Shown: positions 29,843 to 39,196, counted from the first letter of the stretch. The stretch is DNA of 64,000 nucleotides from Sutcliffiella tianshenii (GCF_016908565.1 NZ_JAFBED010000002.1:124001-188000); one strand, 5' to 3'. Notes: a model not told the origin generated them from the letters alone. Numbers and translations: made by a program.

Positions 29843-31960
29843 ATGGGACAAGACAAACAAGTCTATACTATTGATTGGGCTGGAAGGAGCCTTTCGGTAG
29901 AAATTGGCCAATTGGCGAAACAAGCAAACGGAGCTGTAATGGTTCGTTACGGTGACACTGCTGTATTAAGCACTGCAACTGCTTCAAAAGAACCGAAAAA
30001 ATTAGATTTCTTCCCACTGACTGTAAACTACGAAGAGAGATTATATGCAGTAGGGAAAATCCCCGGTGGTTTCATCAAGCGTGAAGGTCGCCCAAGTGAA
30101 AAAGCGATCCTTGCGAGCCGTTTGATCGACAGACCGATCCGTCCATTGTTTGCCGATGGATTCAGAAACGAAGTTCAGGTTATCAGCATCGTAATGAGCG
30201 TAGACCAGAACTGTTCGTCCGAAATGGCAGCGATGTTCGGTTCATCTTTGGCATTATCCATTTCTGATATCCCGTTTGAAGGACCGATTGCAGGTGTGAC
30301 GGTCGGACGGATCGATAATGAATTTGTCATCAATCCAAACGTTGAGCAGTTGGAAAAAAGTGATATCAATCTTGTAGTTGCCGGTACGAAAGATGCCATC
30401 AACATGGTTGAAGCAGGTGCAGATGAAGTGCCGGAAGAAGTGATGCTTGAAGCTATCATGTTCGGTCACGAAGAAATTAAACGCCTGATTGCATTCCAGG
30501 AGGAAATTGTACAAGCGGTCGGAAAAGAAAAATCCGAAATCGCGCTGTATGAAGTTGACAAAAACCTCGAAAACGAAATCCGTGCGCTTGCCGAAGAAGA
30601 TATGACCTCTGCGGTACAAGTATTTGAAAAGCATGCACGTGAAGCTGCCATCAAAGAGGTGAAAGCGGCTGTCCTTGCAAGATACGAAGAGCAGGAAGTG
30701 GAAGCAGATACACTTAAACAAGTCAATGAGATCTTGAGCATGCTTGTCAAAGAAGAAGTTAGAAGACTAATCACAGAAGATAAGGTACGTCCTGATGGCC
30801 GTAAGAGCGATGAAATCCGTCCATTATCATCTGAAGTAGGATTGCTTCCCCGTACACATGGTTCAGGGCTATTTACTCGTGGACAAACCCAGGCATTGAG
30901 CATCTGTACTTTAGGTGCACTTGGCGATGTTCAGATCTTGGATGGTCTAGGTGTGGAAGAAGAAAAGCGATTCATGCATCACTATAATTTCCCATTATTC
31001 AGTGTAGGTGAAACGGGTCCTATGAGAGGTCCGGGACGTCGTGAAATCGGTCACGGTGCCCTTGGAGAACGTGCACTTGAACCTGTCCTGCCTTCTGAAA
31101 AAGACTTCCCTTATACGGTTCGTCTTGTTTCTGAAGTATTGGAGTCCAACGGTTCCACTTCCCAAGCGAGTATTTGTGCAAGCACATTGGCCATGATGGA
31201 TGCAGGTGTGCCAATCAAGGCACCGGTAGCCGGAATTGCAATGGGATTGATCAAAAAAGGCGAACATTATACAGTGTTATCAGATATCCAGGGCATGGAA
31301 GATCACCTTGGGGACATGGATTTCAAAGTTGCAGGAACATCCAAAGGTGTTACGGCACTTCAAATGGATATTAAGATCGAGGGACTTTCCCGTGAAATCC
31401 TTGAAGAAGCATTGCAACAAGCGAAAGTCGGGCGTATGCATATTCTTGAATCCATGCTTGCCACTTTGAATGAGTCGCGTAAGGAGCTTTCCCAGTACGC
31501 TCCTAAGATCCTGATGATGACTATCAATCCGGATAAGATCCGCGATGTTATTGGACCAAGCGGAAAGCAGATCAATAAGATCATTGAAGAAACCGGCGTC
31601 AAGATCGATATCGAACAGGATGGAACGGTATTTATCTCATCTGTTGACAGCTCGATGAACGAAAAGGCGAAAAAGATCATCGAAGATATCGTGCGCGAAG
31701 TACAAGTAGGCGAAATTTACTTAGGAAAAGTGAAACGCATCGAGAAATTTGGTGCATTCGTCGAATTGTTCAGCGGCAAGGACGGTCTTGTCCATATTTC
31801 AGAACTAGCTGAAGAACGTGTGAAACAAGTGGAGGACGTTGTGAAGCTTGGCGAAGAAGTATTGGTAAAAGTCATGGAGATCGACAAGCAAGGAAGAGTA
31901 AATCTTTCAAGAAAAGTTCTCCTTAAAGAGCAAAAAGAAAAGAATGAACAAATGTCTTAA
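29843..31960 (+). CDS. pnp: Polyribonucleotide nucleotidyltransferase (PNPase)
   Basis: The 705-residue protein has two RNase PH domains (the second with [18 protein letters not shown]-type residues seen as [16 protein letters not shown]), a KH domain ([18 protein letters not shown]) and an S1 domain ([29 protein letters not shown]). It degrades RNA 3'-5' using phosphate. It follows rpsO, the order found in most bacteria. The 240-bp gap upstream is AT-rich and probably contains its own promoter, which I could not place confidently. Confidence 0.98.
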   Translation: MGQDKQVYTIDWAGRSLSVEIGQLAKQANGAVMVRYGDTAVLSTATASKEPKKLDFFPLTVNYEERLYAVGKIPGGFIKREGRPSEKAILASRLIDRPIRPLFADGFRNEVQVISIVMSVDQNCSSEMAAMFGSSLALSISDIPFEGPIAGVTVGRIDNEFVINPNVEQLEKSDINLVVAGTKDAINMVEAGADEVPEEVMLEAIMFGHEEIKRLIAFQEEIVQAVGKEKSEIALYEVDKNLENEIRALAEEDMTSAVQVFEKHAREAAIKEVKAAVLARYEEQEVEADTLKQVNEILSMLVKEEVRRLITEDKVRPDGRKSDEIRPLSSEVGLLPRTHGSGLFTRGQTQALSICTLGALGDVQILDGLGVEEEKRFMHHYNFPLFSVGETGPMRGPGRREIGHGALGERALEPVLPSEKDFPYTVRLVSEVLESNGSTSQASICASTLAMMDAGVPIKAPVAGIAMGLIKKGEHYTVLSDIQGMEDHLGDMDFKVAGTSKGVTALQMDIKIEGLSREILEEALQQAKVGRMHILESMLATLNESRKELSQYAPKILMMTINPDKIRDVIGPSGKQINKIIEETGVKIDIEQDGTVFISSVDSSMNEKAKKIIEDIVREVQVGEIYLGKVKRIEKFGAFVELFSGKDGLVHISELAEERVKQVEDVVKLGEEVLVKVMEIDKQGRVNLSRKVLLKEQKEKNEQMS

Positions 31961-31961
31961 A

Positions 31962-31991
31962 AACGAGCCTGGTGAAGACCGGGCTTTTTTT
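31962..31991 (+). terminator. Terminator after pnp
   Basis: AGCCTGG (31966-31972) pairs with CCGGGCT (31979-31985) with one G-T pair, followed by a run of seven T residues. Confidence 0.88.
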
Positions 31992-32032
31992 GCAATAGAT
32001 TGACAATGACCTATTAGGATGTTCTACCTTGT

Positions 32033-32065
32033 CCCCCTTCTACATAAATTCTAGTAGAAAGGGGG
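32033..32065 (+). promoter_or_regulatory. Hairpin covering the ylxY ribosome binding site
   Basis: CCCCCTTCTAC (32033-32043) pairs with GTAGAAAGGGGG (32054-32065) with one bulged A, around a 10-base loop. The 3' arm contains the GGGGG of the ylxY Shine-Dalgarno region, 9 bases before the ATG. The structure would block ribosome binding unless opened. CATAAATT in the loop might instead be part of a sporulation promoter. Confidence 0.55.
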
Positions 32066-32074
32066 AAGGCTAGA

Positions 32075-33040
32075 ATGAAAAGATCCTTGATACAAATTGC
32101 AGCTTTTACGATTGTAGCTTTTTTTACATATAAAACGGTGAGTCATCCGAATCCGGAGGATCTTACCAGGTCCCTGTCAATGAATCTCTCAGAGGTTTCA
32201 AAGCAAAGGGATGCATTGTTTACAGAAATAGAGGAGAAAGCATCAAAATACGAGGTTGAGCCACAGGATGCCAAGATCGATAAGGTATGGAAAGCGCAGC
32301 CTGGCCTTAACGGGCTGAAGGTCAATGTTAAAAAATCATATGAAAATATGAAGAAAAATGGTGTGTTTGATGAAAAAAAGCTCGTCATGGACCAAATCGC
32401 ACCCGATGTCCATTTGAGTGACCTTCCTCCATCCCCCATCTACCGTGGGCACCCTGAAAAACAAATGGCCTCATTTTTAATAAATGTGGCATGGGGAAAT
32501 GAACATATCCCGGGGATGCTTGAAACTTTGAAGAAACATGGGGTAAAAGTGACTTTTTTTCTAGAAGGAAGATGGGTCAAGGAAAATCCGTCGATGGCAA
32601 AAATGATTGTCGATGCTGGGCATGAAGTGGGGAACCACTCGTATACCCATCCGAATATGAAGACTCTTGGGTCAGATGCAGTCAGGGAACAGTTAGTGAA
32701 AACAAACGAAGTGATTGAAGCGATTACAGGAAATGATGTCGTATGGTTTGCTCCGCCGAGCGGAAGCTATCGGGATGAAGTTGTCAAAATTGCGCATGAT
32801 ATGAAGCTTGGCACAATCATGTGGAGTGTGGATACCATCGATTGGCAGAAGCCGGAACCAAATGTGCTGATAAATCGGGTGATGGGTAAAATTCATCCGG
32901 GCGCCATGATACTCATGCATCCGACACCTTCGACCGCTCAGGCCCTGGATTCACTTATCATCTCAATTAAAGAAAAAGGGCTGGAACTAGGATCTGTTTC
33001 CTCTTTGCTAAGTGAAGAGAGAATCACACATCACCACTAG
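32075..33040 (+). CDS. ylxY: YlxY, polysaccharide deacetylase family protein
   Basis: The 321-residue protein has an N-terminal hydrophobic segment (LIQIAAFTIVAFFTY) that looks like a signal or membrane anchor. It is followed by a NodB-type deacetylase domain in the C-terminal two thirds (VKVTFFLEGRWVKENPSMAKMIVDAGHEVGNHSYTHPNMKTL). The usual catalytic TFDDG motif is replaced (FLINVAWGNEHIP), while H-x3-H (HSYTH) is kept, so activity may be altered or lost. Length and position next to mlpA match B. subtilis ylxY, whose substrate is not established. Confidence 0.9.
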   Translation: MKRSLIQIAAFTIVAFFTYKTVSHPNPEDLTRSLSMNLSEVSKQRDALFTEIEEKASKYEVEPQDAKIDKVWKAQPGLNGLKVNVKKSYENMKKNGVFDEKKLVMDQIAPDVHLSDLPPSPIYRGHPEKQMASFLINVAWGNEHIPGMLETLKKHGVKVTFFLEGRWVKENPSMAKMIVDAGHEVGNHSYTHPNMKTLGSDAVREQLVKTNEVIEAITGNDVVWFAPPSGSYRDEVVKIAHDMKLGTIMWSVDTIDWQKPEPNVLINRVMGKIHPGAMILMHPTPSTAQALDSLIISIKEKGLELGSVSSLLSEERITHHH

Positions 33041-33069
33041 AATTGCAGACTTGAATAGGAGGATTATCG

Positions 33070-34311
33070 TTGCTTACAAAACATACATGTTCAAATGGAG
33101 TTAGAATCGTAGTAGAAAATATACCTCATGTCCGCTCTGTTGCAATCGGCGTATGGATTGGTACGGGTTCTAGGAATGAAGACCATGAAAATAATGGGGT
33201 ATCCCATTTTCTTGAGCACATGTTTTTTAAAGGGACCAAAACGAAGAATGCAAGAGAAATAGCGGAGGCCTTCGATTCCATAGGCGGACAGGTGAATGCC
33301 TTCACTTCAAAAGAATATACATGCTATTATGCAAAAGTAATGGATGAACATTCAGATTATGCCCTTGGTGTACTTGCAGATATGTTTTTCCATTCCATCT
33401 TTGATGAAGAAGAGCTGAAAAAAGAGAAAAATGTCGTGTATGAAGAAATCAAAATGTATGAAGATGCTCCAGACGATATTGTCCACGACGTTTTAAGCAG
33501 AGCCTCCTATGGAAATCACCCACTTGGATATCCAATACTGGGCACTGAAGAAACATTGTCCAAATTTAACGGTGATACACTGAGAAATTATATGAAAGAG
33601 ACCTATACACCTGATAATGTAGTCATTTCGGTGGCAGGCAATATTGAAGACTCCTTCATAAAAGAAATCGAAGCACATTTTGGAAGCTATGAAACTGGAT
33701 TCTCGAAACGTGACTATGTTAAGCCGGCGTTTGAAACGGGACGCATCGCAAAGAAGAAGACAACAGAGCAGGCTCACCTATGCCTTGGTTACAATGGATT
33801 ACCGATAGGCGACAAGGACATCTACAATCTGATTGTACTGAATAATGTATTGGGCGGAAGCATGAGCAGCCGTCTATTCCAGGATGTACGTGAAGAGCGT
33901 GGACTTGCCTATTCTGTCTATTCTTATCATTCCACCTATCAGGACAACGGAATGCTGACCATCTACGGTGGAACAGGCAGCAGTCAAATGGACCTGCTTT
34001 TTGAAACCGTCCAGCAAACTCTTGATAAGCTGAAGGCGGACGGCATCACTCAAAAAGAGCTTGTGAACAGTAAAGAACAGATCAAGGGAAGCCTGATGCT
34101 GAGCCTTGAGAGCACAAACAGCCGTATGAGCCGAAACGGTAAAAACGAGCTTCTTCTCGGCAGACACCGTTCCCTTGATGATATATTGGAACGGATAAAC
34201 AGCATCACGGAGGAATCGGTCAACAGCCTCGCAAGGAAAATCTTCACGGATGAATTTTCTGTCGCGTTGATCAGTCCCGACGGAGAACTTCCAAAATCCT
34301 TAAAAGAATAA
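33070..34311 (+). CDS. mlpA: MlpA (YmxG), M16 family zinc protease
   Basis: The TTG at 33070 follows ATAGGAGGATTATCG, giving 413 residues. The inverse zinc motif HFLEH is at residues 46-50 (GVSHFLEHMFFKGT), and the downstream metal-binding glutamate region is YEEIKMYEDAPDDIVHD. This is the mitochondrial-processing-peptidase type of the M16 family. In B. subtilis MlpA has been connected with regulation of extracellular protease genes. It is followed by a strong terminator. Confidence 0.94.
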   Translation: MLTKHTCSNGVRIVVENIPHVRSVAIGVWIGTGSRNEDHENNGVSHFLEHMFFKGTKTKNAREIAEAFDSIGGQVNAFTSKEYTCYYAKVMDEHSDYALGVLADMFFHSIFDEEELKKEKNVVYEEIKMYEDAPDDIVHDVLSRASYGNHPLGYPILGTEETLSKFNGDTLRNYMKETYTPDNVVISVAGNIEDSFIKEIEAHFGSYETGFSKRDYVKPAFETGRIAKKKTTEQAHLCLGYNGLPIGDKDIYNLIVLNNVLGGSMSSRLFQDVREERGLAYSVYSYHSTYQDNGMLTIYGGTGSSQMDLLFETVQQTLDKLKADGITQKELVNSKEQIKGSLMLSLESTNSRMSRNGKNELLLGRHRSLDDILERINSITEESVNSLARKIFTDEFSVALISPDGELPKSLKE

Positions 34312-34317
34312 ATAATT

Positions 34318-34348
34318 CGCCTGCTAGTGGAACTAGCAGGTTTTTTTT
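34318..34348 (+). terminator. Rho-independent terminator after mlpA
   Basis: CCTGCTAGT (34320-34328) and ACTAGCAGG (34332-34340) pair perfectly, followed by eight T residues. Confidence 0.95.
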
Positions 34349-34389
34349 CGTCCATACCTTAATATAGTAGGTATAAGGAGGCGATGCGA

Positions 34390-34632
34390 ATGAGACTGAG
34401 TGAAATGAGTGGAAAAGAGATTGTGGATGTAAAAAGGGCGGAAAGATTGGGGATCCTGGGACATACCGATTTGGAAATCAACGAAAATACAGGTGAAATC
34501 AGATCCCTGATCATCCCCTCTGTTAAATGGTTCGGCCTGAAGAAAGAAGGAAGCGATATCCGCGTGCCTTGGCAGCATATCAAGAAAATTGGAACGGACA
34601 TGATCATCATTGATATTCCCGATGAGGACTAG
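34390..34632 (+). CDS. ymxH: YmxH/YlmC family PRC-barrel sporulation protein
   Basis: I use ATG 34390, seven bases from AGGAGG; ATG 34384 is too close to that site. The 80-residue protein reads MRLSEMSGKEIVDVKRAERLGILGHTDLEI and ends WQHIKKIGTDMIIIDIP, the PRC-barrel YlmC/YmxH family. These small proteins are conserved in endospore formers and have no firmly established function. It sits between mlpA and the dipicolinate genes and has its own terminator. Confidence 0.88.
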   Translation: MRLSEMSGKEIVDVKRAERLGILGHTDLEINENTGEIRSLIIPSVKWFGLKKEGSDIRVPWQHIKKIGTDMIIIDIPDED

Positions 34633-34633
34633 G

Positions 34634-34662
34634 AGAGACCCGGCTTGATGCCGGGTCTTTTT
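34634..34662 (+). terminator. Rho-independent terminator after ymxH
   Basis: AGACCCGGC (34636-34644) and GCCGGGTCT (34650-34658) form a perfect 9-bp stem, ending in a T run. Confidence 0.93.
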
Positions 34663-34714
34663 GCGTTCATATTAAATTAAGTGTATTTCCGCACAGAGAT
34701 CCAGCTGGAATGCT

Positions 34715-34876
34715 CATCATATGGCCGATGACGAGCTTTTCTGCAAAGAAATCGAGGAAAAAAGCCCATCATAAGGCCGATGACGAGCTTTTCTGCAAAG
34801 AAATTCAGGGGAAATGCTCATCATAAGGCCGATGACGAGCTTTTCTGCAAAGAAATCGAGGAAAAAGGCCCATCAT
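34715..34876. repeat. Second tandem array of 52-bp units (three units plus a partial fourth)
   Basis: CATCAT recurs at 34715, 34767, 34819 and 34871, an exact 52-bp spacing. Each full unit contains the imperfect inverted repeat GCTCATCAT/GATGACGAGC (some units begin GCCCATCAT) and CTTTTCTGCAAAGAAAT. Units alternate in their tails (ATCGAGGAAAAA versus ATTCAGGGGAAA), so there is a 104-bp superperiod. The pattern TCATCATnnGGnnnATGAnGA is shared with the array at 6967-7434. Confidence 0.92.
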
Positions 34877-35001
34877 AAAGATGATAACAGAATCACAATC
34901 TTTACTTTAATTCTAAGATTTCACACCAACCCTAATTCCCCCTTTAACACTAACCTACATCACAATCTTTAACCACCTGTACCTTTATCCCCCTATTCAA
35001 T

Positions 35002-35030
35002 CACAGAATTTCTTTGGATGACATAAGATG
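35002..35030 (+). promoter_or_regulatory. Possible sigma-K promoter of dpaAB
   Basis: CAC (35002-35004) lies 17 bp before CATAAGATG (35022-35030), close to the sigma-K pattern of AC at -35 and CATAnnnTA at -10. In B. subtilis spoVF is expressed in the mother cell under sigma-K. The match is short, so this is tentative. Confidence 0.4.
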
Positions 35031-35095
35031 TGGAAGTAAGAAAAGTTGATGTTAAGGTTTCAATACTTTCACGAAATAGAAGAAGGTGAACTTAT

Positions 35096-35992
35096 ATGCT
35101 GACCGGAATGCACATAGCTGTCATTGGCGGTGATGCAAGGCAGCTGGAAGTGATTCGTAAGCTTATCGAGCTGGACGCAAAGCTTTCGCTTGTTGGATTT
35201 GATCAATTGGATCACGGCTTTACTGGTGCTTCTAAAGAGCAAATAGATGAAGTGGATTTTTCCACAGTCAATGCCATTATCCTACCTGTTCCAGGGACGA
35301 ATTTGGAAGGGCAAGTGGATACCATATTTTCAAACGAGAAAATCAGTTTGACAGAAGAAATAGTCAAACAGACGCCAGCGCATTGCACAATCTACTCCGG
35401 AATAACAAACAGTTATCTGGATCAACTCGTATCAAGTACTGGAAGGAAGTTGGTGCAGTTGTTTGAGCGGGATGATGTGGCCATTTATAATGCGATTCCG
35501 ACTGTTGAGGGAACCATCATGATGGTCATCCAGCACACTGATATAACAATCCATCATTCCAAGGTGGCGGTACTGGGCCTCGGCAGAGTGGGGATGAGTG
35601 TTGCGCGGACATTTGCAGCTCTAGGGGCAAATGTAAAAGTCGGTGCTAGGAAGTCAGAGCATATCGCACGGATTTTTGAAATGGGATTGACTCCTTTCTC
35701 ATTGAAGGAACTGTCATCACATGTTTCGGATGCTGATGTAGTCATCAATACCATTCCGCATATGATCGTTACTTCTGATGTCATTTCCAAGATGCCAGCT
35801 CATACACTGATCATCGACTTGGCATCAAAACCGGGTGGGACAGATTTTCGCTATGCGGAAAAGAGAGGAATCAAAGCATTACTGGCACCAGGGCTTCCAG
35901 GCATTGTTGCTCCGAAAACAGCTGGTCAGATAGTGGCCAATGTGCTGTCACAGTTACTTAAGGAAGGCATGGATGGGAGAGGGGAGAATTAA
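35096..35992 (+). CDS. dpaA: Dipicolinate synthase subunit A
   Basis: The 298-residue protein starts after AGAAGGTGAACTT. It has an N-terminal domain (GMHIAVIGGDARQLEVIRKLIELDAKL) and a Rossmann-type NAD(P) domain with VAVLGLGRVGMSVARTFAALGANVKVGAR. With DpaB it converts a lysine-pathway intermediate downstream of DapA to dipicolinic acid, the Ca-chelated core solute of endospores. It is next to dpaB and just upstream of asd-dapG-dapA, which make the precursor. This gene is strong evidence that the organism sporulates. Confidence 0.97.
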   Translation: MLTGMHIAVIGGDARQLEVIRKLIELDAKLSLVGFDQLDHGFTGASKEQIDEVDFSTVNAIILPVPGTNLEGQVDTIFSNEKISLTEEIVKQTPAHCTIYSGITNSYLDQLVSSTGRKLVQLFERDDVAIYNAIPTVEGTIMMVIQHTDITIHHSKVAVLGLGRVGMSVARTFAALGANVKVGARKSEHIARIFEMGLTPFSLKELSSHVSDADVVINTIPHMIVTSDVISKMPAHTLIIDLASKPGGTDFRYAEKRGIKALLAPGLPGIVAPKTAGQIVANVLSQLLKEGMDGRGEN

Positions 35993-35993
35993 G

Positions 35994-36593
35994 ATGGATT
36001 TAAAAGGAAAACGCTTAGGTTTTGGATTAACCGGTTCACACTGCACATATGATGCGGTGGTACCTGAATTGAAAAAGTTGGTGGATGCAGGTGCAGATGT
36101 CCTGCCAGTCGTTTCATTCACCGTTCAGAATACGAATACCCGTTTCGGTGAAGGAGAAGAGTGGATCAAAAAGATCGAGGAATTGACAGGAAACAAAGTG
36201 ATCGACTCCATTGTAAAAGCAGAGCCACTTGGTCCGAAAATCCCATTGGACTGCATGGTCATCGCACCGTTGACCGGAAATTCGATGAGCAAGTTGGCAA
36301 ATGCCCTGACAGAGTCACCGGTACTGATGGCAGCGAAGGCGACATTGCGCAATCATAAGCCGGTCGTACTAGGTATTTCCACCAATGATGCGCTTGGGTT
36401 GAATGGGATGAACCTGATGAGATTGATGTCCACAAAGAACATCTATTTCATTCCTTTTGGTCAGGATGCCCCTGAAAAGAAACCGAATTCCATGGTAGCC
36501 AGAATGGAAATGCTGGTGCCGACAGTACTGCATGCGCTTGAAAATAAACAAGTTCAGCCAGTCATAGTAGAAAGATACAAAGATGACCTATAG
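35994..36593 (+). CDS. dpaB: Dipicolinate synthase subunit B (flavoprotein)
   Basis: The start is ATG 35994, one base after the dpaA stop and behind GAGGGGAGAATTAAG, giving 199 residues. It shows the flavoprotein pattern LGFGLTGSHCTYDAVVPELKKLVDAGADVLPVVSFTVQNT and MVIAPLTGNSMSKLANALTESPVLMAAKATLRN. It acts with DpaA in dipicolinate formation in the mother cell. A strong terminator follows. Confidence 0.97.
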   Translation: MDLKGKRLGFGLTGSHCTYDAVVPELKKLVDAGADVLPVVSFTVQNTNTRFGEGEEWIKKIEELTGNKVIDSIVKAEPLGPKIPLDCMVIAPLTGNSMSKLANALTESPVLMAAKATLRNHKPVVLGISTNDALGLNGMNLMRLMSTKNIYFIPFGQDAPEKKPNSMVARMEMLVPTVLHALENKQVQPVIVERYKDDL

Positions 36594-36608
36594 GATCGAC
36601 TGATGCAG

Positions 36609-36645
36609 GAAGAGAAGAAAAAGTTAAATTTTCTTCTCTTCTTTA
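36609..36645 (+). terminator. Rho-independent terminator after dpaB
   Basis: GAAGAGAAGAAAA (36609-36621) and TTTTCTTCTCTTC (36629-36641) form a 13-bp stem, ending in TTTATTT. Confidence 0.85.
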
Positions 36646-36724
36646 TTTGAGTAATGTGATAAAATTAAAAATTAAGTATGAATGTTTATACTATTTTATT
36701 TGTTATGGAGAGGTGCTTGAATAG

Positions 36725-37765
36725 ATGAAAGGTTATCATGTAGCGGTAGTAGGAGCAACAGGGGCAGTTGGACAACAAATGCTTCATACATTAGAAGAAA
36801 GAAACTTTCCGATTGAGAAGTTGACACTATTGTCATCAGAGCGCTCAGCAGGTAAAAAGATCACATTTAAAGGTCAGGAATATACAGTAGAAAAAGCGGA
36901 ACCGGCGAAATTCGACGGTGTTCAAATAGCATTGTTCAGTGCAGGGGGAAGTGTATCCAAGGAACTGGCTCCAGAAGCTGCCAAACGAGGCGCGATCGTG
37001 GTGGACAATACAAGTGCATTCCGTATGGATCCGAATGTGCCGCTTGTTGTACCTGAGGTGAACGAGTCAGATTTGAAGTCCCACAATGGGATCATAGCCA
37101 ACCCTAACTGCTCCACAATCCAGATGGTAGTGGCGCTTGAGCCGATCCGTCAAAGTTTCGGATTATCCAAGATCATCGTTTCCACCTATCAGGCGGTTTC
37201 CGGTGCGGGAGCGGCTGCCATCGAGGAACTTGAGTCCCAATCGCAGGCCCTTCTTAATAAAGAGGATTTCACCCCTGGGATACTTCCTGTAAAGGGAGAC
37301 AAAAAGCATTATCAAATCGCATTCAATGCCATTCCGCAAATCGATAAATTTGAAGACAATGGCTTTACCTTTGAAGAACTTAAAATGATCAATGAAACGA
37401 AGAAAATCATGCATGCACCTTCATTGCAGGTGGCTGCTACTTGTGTGCGCTTACCAGTTGTCACAGGACATTCCGAGAGTGTATATATTGAAATTGAGGA
37501 CGAAAATGTGACTGTTCAAGATATAAAAGCGCTATTGGAAAATGCGCCTGGTGTGGTGCTACAAGACAAACCCGAAGAGCAGCTGTACCCGATGCCTGCA
37601 AGTTGCGTAGGCTTGAATGATGTGTTTGTCGGACGAATCAGACAAGACCTTGATAATAAAAAAGGTTTCCATCTTTGGGTCGTTTCCGATAATCTTCTAA
37701 AAGGCGCGGCATGGAATTCTGTACAAATTGCAGAAAGCTTAGTGAGTCTTGGACTAGTAAAATAA
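36725..37765 (+). CDS. asd: Aspartate-semialdehyde dehydrogenase
   Basis: The 346-residue protein has the NADP motif [15 protein letters not shown] at the N-terminus and the catalytic cysteine C129 in [11 protein letters not shown]. The late [15 protein letters not shown] carries substrate-binding Arg and His residues. It reduces aspartyl phosphate to the semialdehyde, feeding lysine, diaminopimelate, dipicolinate, threonine and methionine synthesis. It precedes dapG and dapA. Confidence 0.98.
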   Translation: MKGYHVAVVGATGAVGQQMLHTLEERNFPIEKLTLLSSERSAGKKITFKGQEYTVEKAEPAKFDGVQIALFSAGGSVSKELAPEAAKRGAIVVDNTSAFRMDPNVPLVVPEVNESDLKSHNGIIANPNCSTIQMVVALEPIRQSFGLSKIIVSTYQAVSGAGAAAIEELESQSQALLNKEDFTPGILPVKGDKKHYQIAFNAIPQIDKFEDNGFTFEELKMINETKKIMHAPSLQVAATCVRLPVVTGHSESVYIEIEDENVTVQDIKALLENAPGVVLQDKPEEQLYPMPASCVGLNDVFVGRIRQDLDNKKGFHLWVVSDNLLKGAAWNSVQIAESLVSLGLVK

Positions 37766-37775
37766 AATTTCCAAT

Positions 37776-37813
37776 CGAAAAGGTACAGATATGATCCGGC
37801 CTTTTCTTTTCTG
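37776..37813 (+). terminator. Possible terminator after asd
   Basis: GAAAAGG (37777-37783) pairs with CCTTTTC (37800-37806) around a 16-base loop, followed by TTTTCT. The long loop makes it weaker than the others. Confidence 0.5.
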
Positions 37814-37868
37814 CGATAATTTCCACCTCTTATCTTGAACGATTACATCGAGTGCATCAGGTACTATT

Positions 37869-37897
37869 TTGACAGCATGTTTCGTATGTATTATGGA
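37869..37897 (+). promoter_or_regulatory. Possible promoter for dapG-dapA
   Basis: A perfect TTGACA (37869-37874) lies 17 bp before TATGGA (37892-37897). The -10 box is poor, so confidence is low. No lysine riboswitch is visible here. Confidence 0.35.
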
Positions 37898-37924
37898 TGT
37901 TTTAAAATAAAGAGGTGCCATGAC

Positions 37925-39196
37925 ATGAAGATAATTGTTCAAAAATTCGGTGGAACGTCTGTTAGGGATGAAACTAGCAGAGAGTGTGCTTTTCAACATA
38001 TCAAAAAGGCAGTGGATGAGGGCTACAAGGTGGTGGTTGTCGTTTCTGCCATGGGGAGAAAAGGGGAGCCATATGCAACCGATACACTACTTGGTTTGGT
38101 TGGCAGTGGAAGTCACTCCGTTTCCAGGCGTGAAATAGATAGTTTATTGTCCTGCGGAGAGATTATTTCTGCAGTTGTTTTCAGCAATATGCTTAACCAT
38201 AAAGGAATATCAGCTACATCATTCAATGGGCCGCAGGCTGGATTCCGCACGAATAATGACCATACAAATGCGCGGATCATAGATATGAAATGCGACAGGC
38301 TTTTGGAAGCACTGGATGATCATGACGTCGTGGTGGTTGCCGGCTTCCAAGGTGAAACAAAAAATGGTGACATATGCACAATAGGGCGGGGTGGAAGTGA
38401 TACATCTGCAGCGGCTCTTGGCTCTGCCTTACATGCTGAGTGGATTGATATTTTCACAGATGTAGAAGGCGTCATGACCGCCGATCCCAGAATTGTAAAG
38501 GATGCCCGTCCATTAGCGGTAGTTACGTACAATGAAATTTGCAATATGGCCTATCAAGGGGCAAAGGTCATCCATCCTCGTGCAGTGGAGATAGCCATGC
38601 AGGCAAAGATACCGATCCGTATCCGTTCCACATATTCAGAATCAACAGGAACACTTGTGACCACCTTGGATAAGGTAAGCAAGGGATCGGATGTGAAAGA
38701 TCGGCTGATCACTGGAATTGCCCATGTCCCGAATGTGACACAAATTAAAGTGTATGCAAAAGAAGGTAATTACGGTATACAGACAGAAGTATTCCGTGCA
38801 ATGGCAAATGAGCAGATCAGCGTAGATTTTTTCAATATCTCACCTACTAGTGTGGTATATACAGTAACAGACGATATGAGCGAAAAGGCAATTACCGTTC
38901 TGAAGAAATTAGGTTACGATCCAAAAGTGACCCGTCATTGTGCGAAGGTCGCCACTGTCGGAGCAGGCATGTCAGGAGTCCCTGGTGTGACCGCGAAGAT
39001 AGTAACAGCTTTATCAGAACTCGGTATCCAGATCCTTCAATCGGCTGACAGCCATACGACCATTTGGGTCCTTGTCAGGCAGAAGGATATGATCCAGGCG
39101 GTAAATGCCTTGCATAAAGCCTTTAATCTGGCAAAAAAACAACTAACCATTCTACAAGCAGTAGTAGATGAAGGAGAGATTCAAGTACATGATTAA
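37925..39196 (+). CDS. dapG: Aspartate kinase I (diaminopimelate-sensitive type)
   Basis: The start is ATG 37925, after AAAGAGGTGCC, giving 423 residues; the frame open from 37835 upstream is not conserved. KIIVQKFGGTSVRD is the aspartokinase signature, and the kinase core includes TIGRGGSDTSAAALG. Two ACT domains follow (TQIKVYAKEGNYGIQTEVFRAMA; AKVATVGAGMSGVPGVTAKI). The C-terminal ~20 residues extend beyond the B. subtilis DapG end and overlap the dapA start region. It phosphorylates aspartate for the DAP/dipicolinate branch. Confidence 0.95.
   Translation: MKIIVQKFGGTSVRDETSRECAFQHIKKAVDEGYKVVVVVSAMGRKGEPYATDTLLGLVGSGSHSVSRREIDSLLSCGEIISAVVFSNMLNHKGISATSFNGPQAGFRTNNDHTNARIIDMKCDRLLEALDDHDVVVVAGFQGETKNGDICTIGRGGSDTSAAALGSALHAEWIDIFTDVEGVMTADPRIVKDARPLAVVTYNEICNMAYQGAKVIHPRAVEIAMQAKIPIRIRSTYSESTGTLVTTLDKVSKGSDVKDRLITGIAHVPNVTQIKVYAKEGNYGIQTEVFRAMANEQISVDFFNISPTSVVYTVTDDMSEKAITVLKKLGYDPKVTRHCAKVATVGAGMSGVPGVTAKIVTALSELGIQILQSADSHTTIWVLVRQKDMIQAVNALHKAFNLAKKQLTILQAVVDEGEIQVHD

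Larger units (their letters stand above)
34663..35095. other. Gap between ymxH and dpaA with a tandem array and a possible sigma-K promoter
   Basis: This 433-bp stretch has no gene. It contains 52-bp tandem units (34715-34876), then about 120 bp of pyrimidine-rich, C-rich sequence with few G residues (TTTCACACCAACCC, AATTCCCCC), then a possible sporulation promoter near 35002-35030 and the dpaA ribosome binding site. Confidence 0.75.

Noticed and set aside
37766-37924. Lysine riboswitch before dapG
   Set aside because: The gap is too short and contains only a terminator-like hairpin and a possible promoter.
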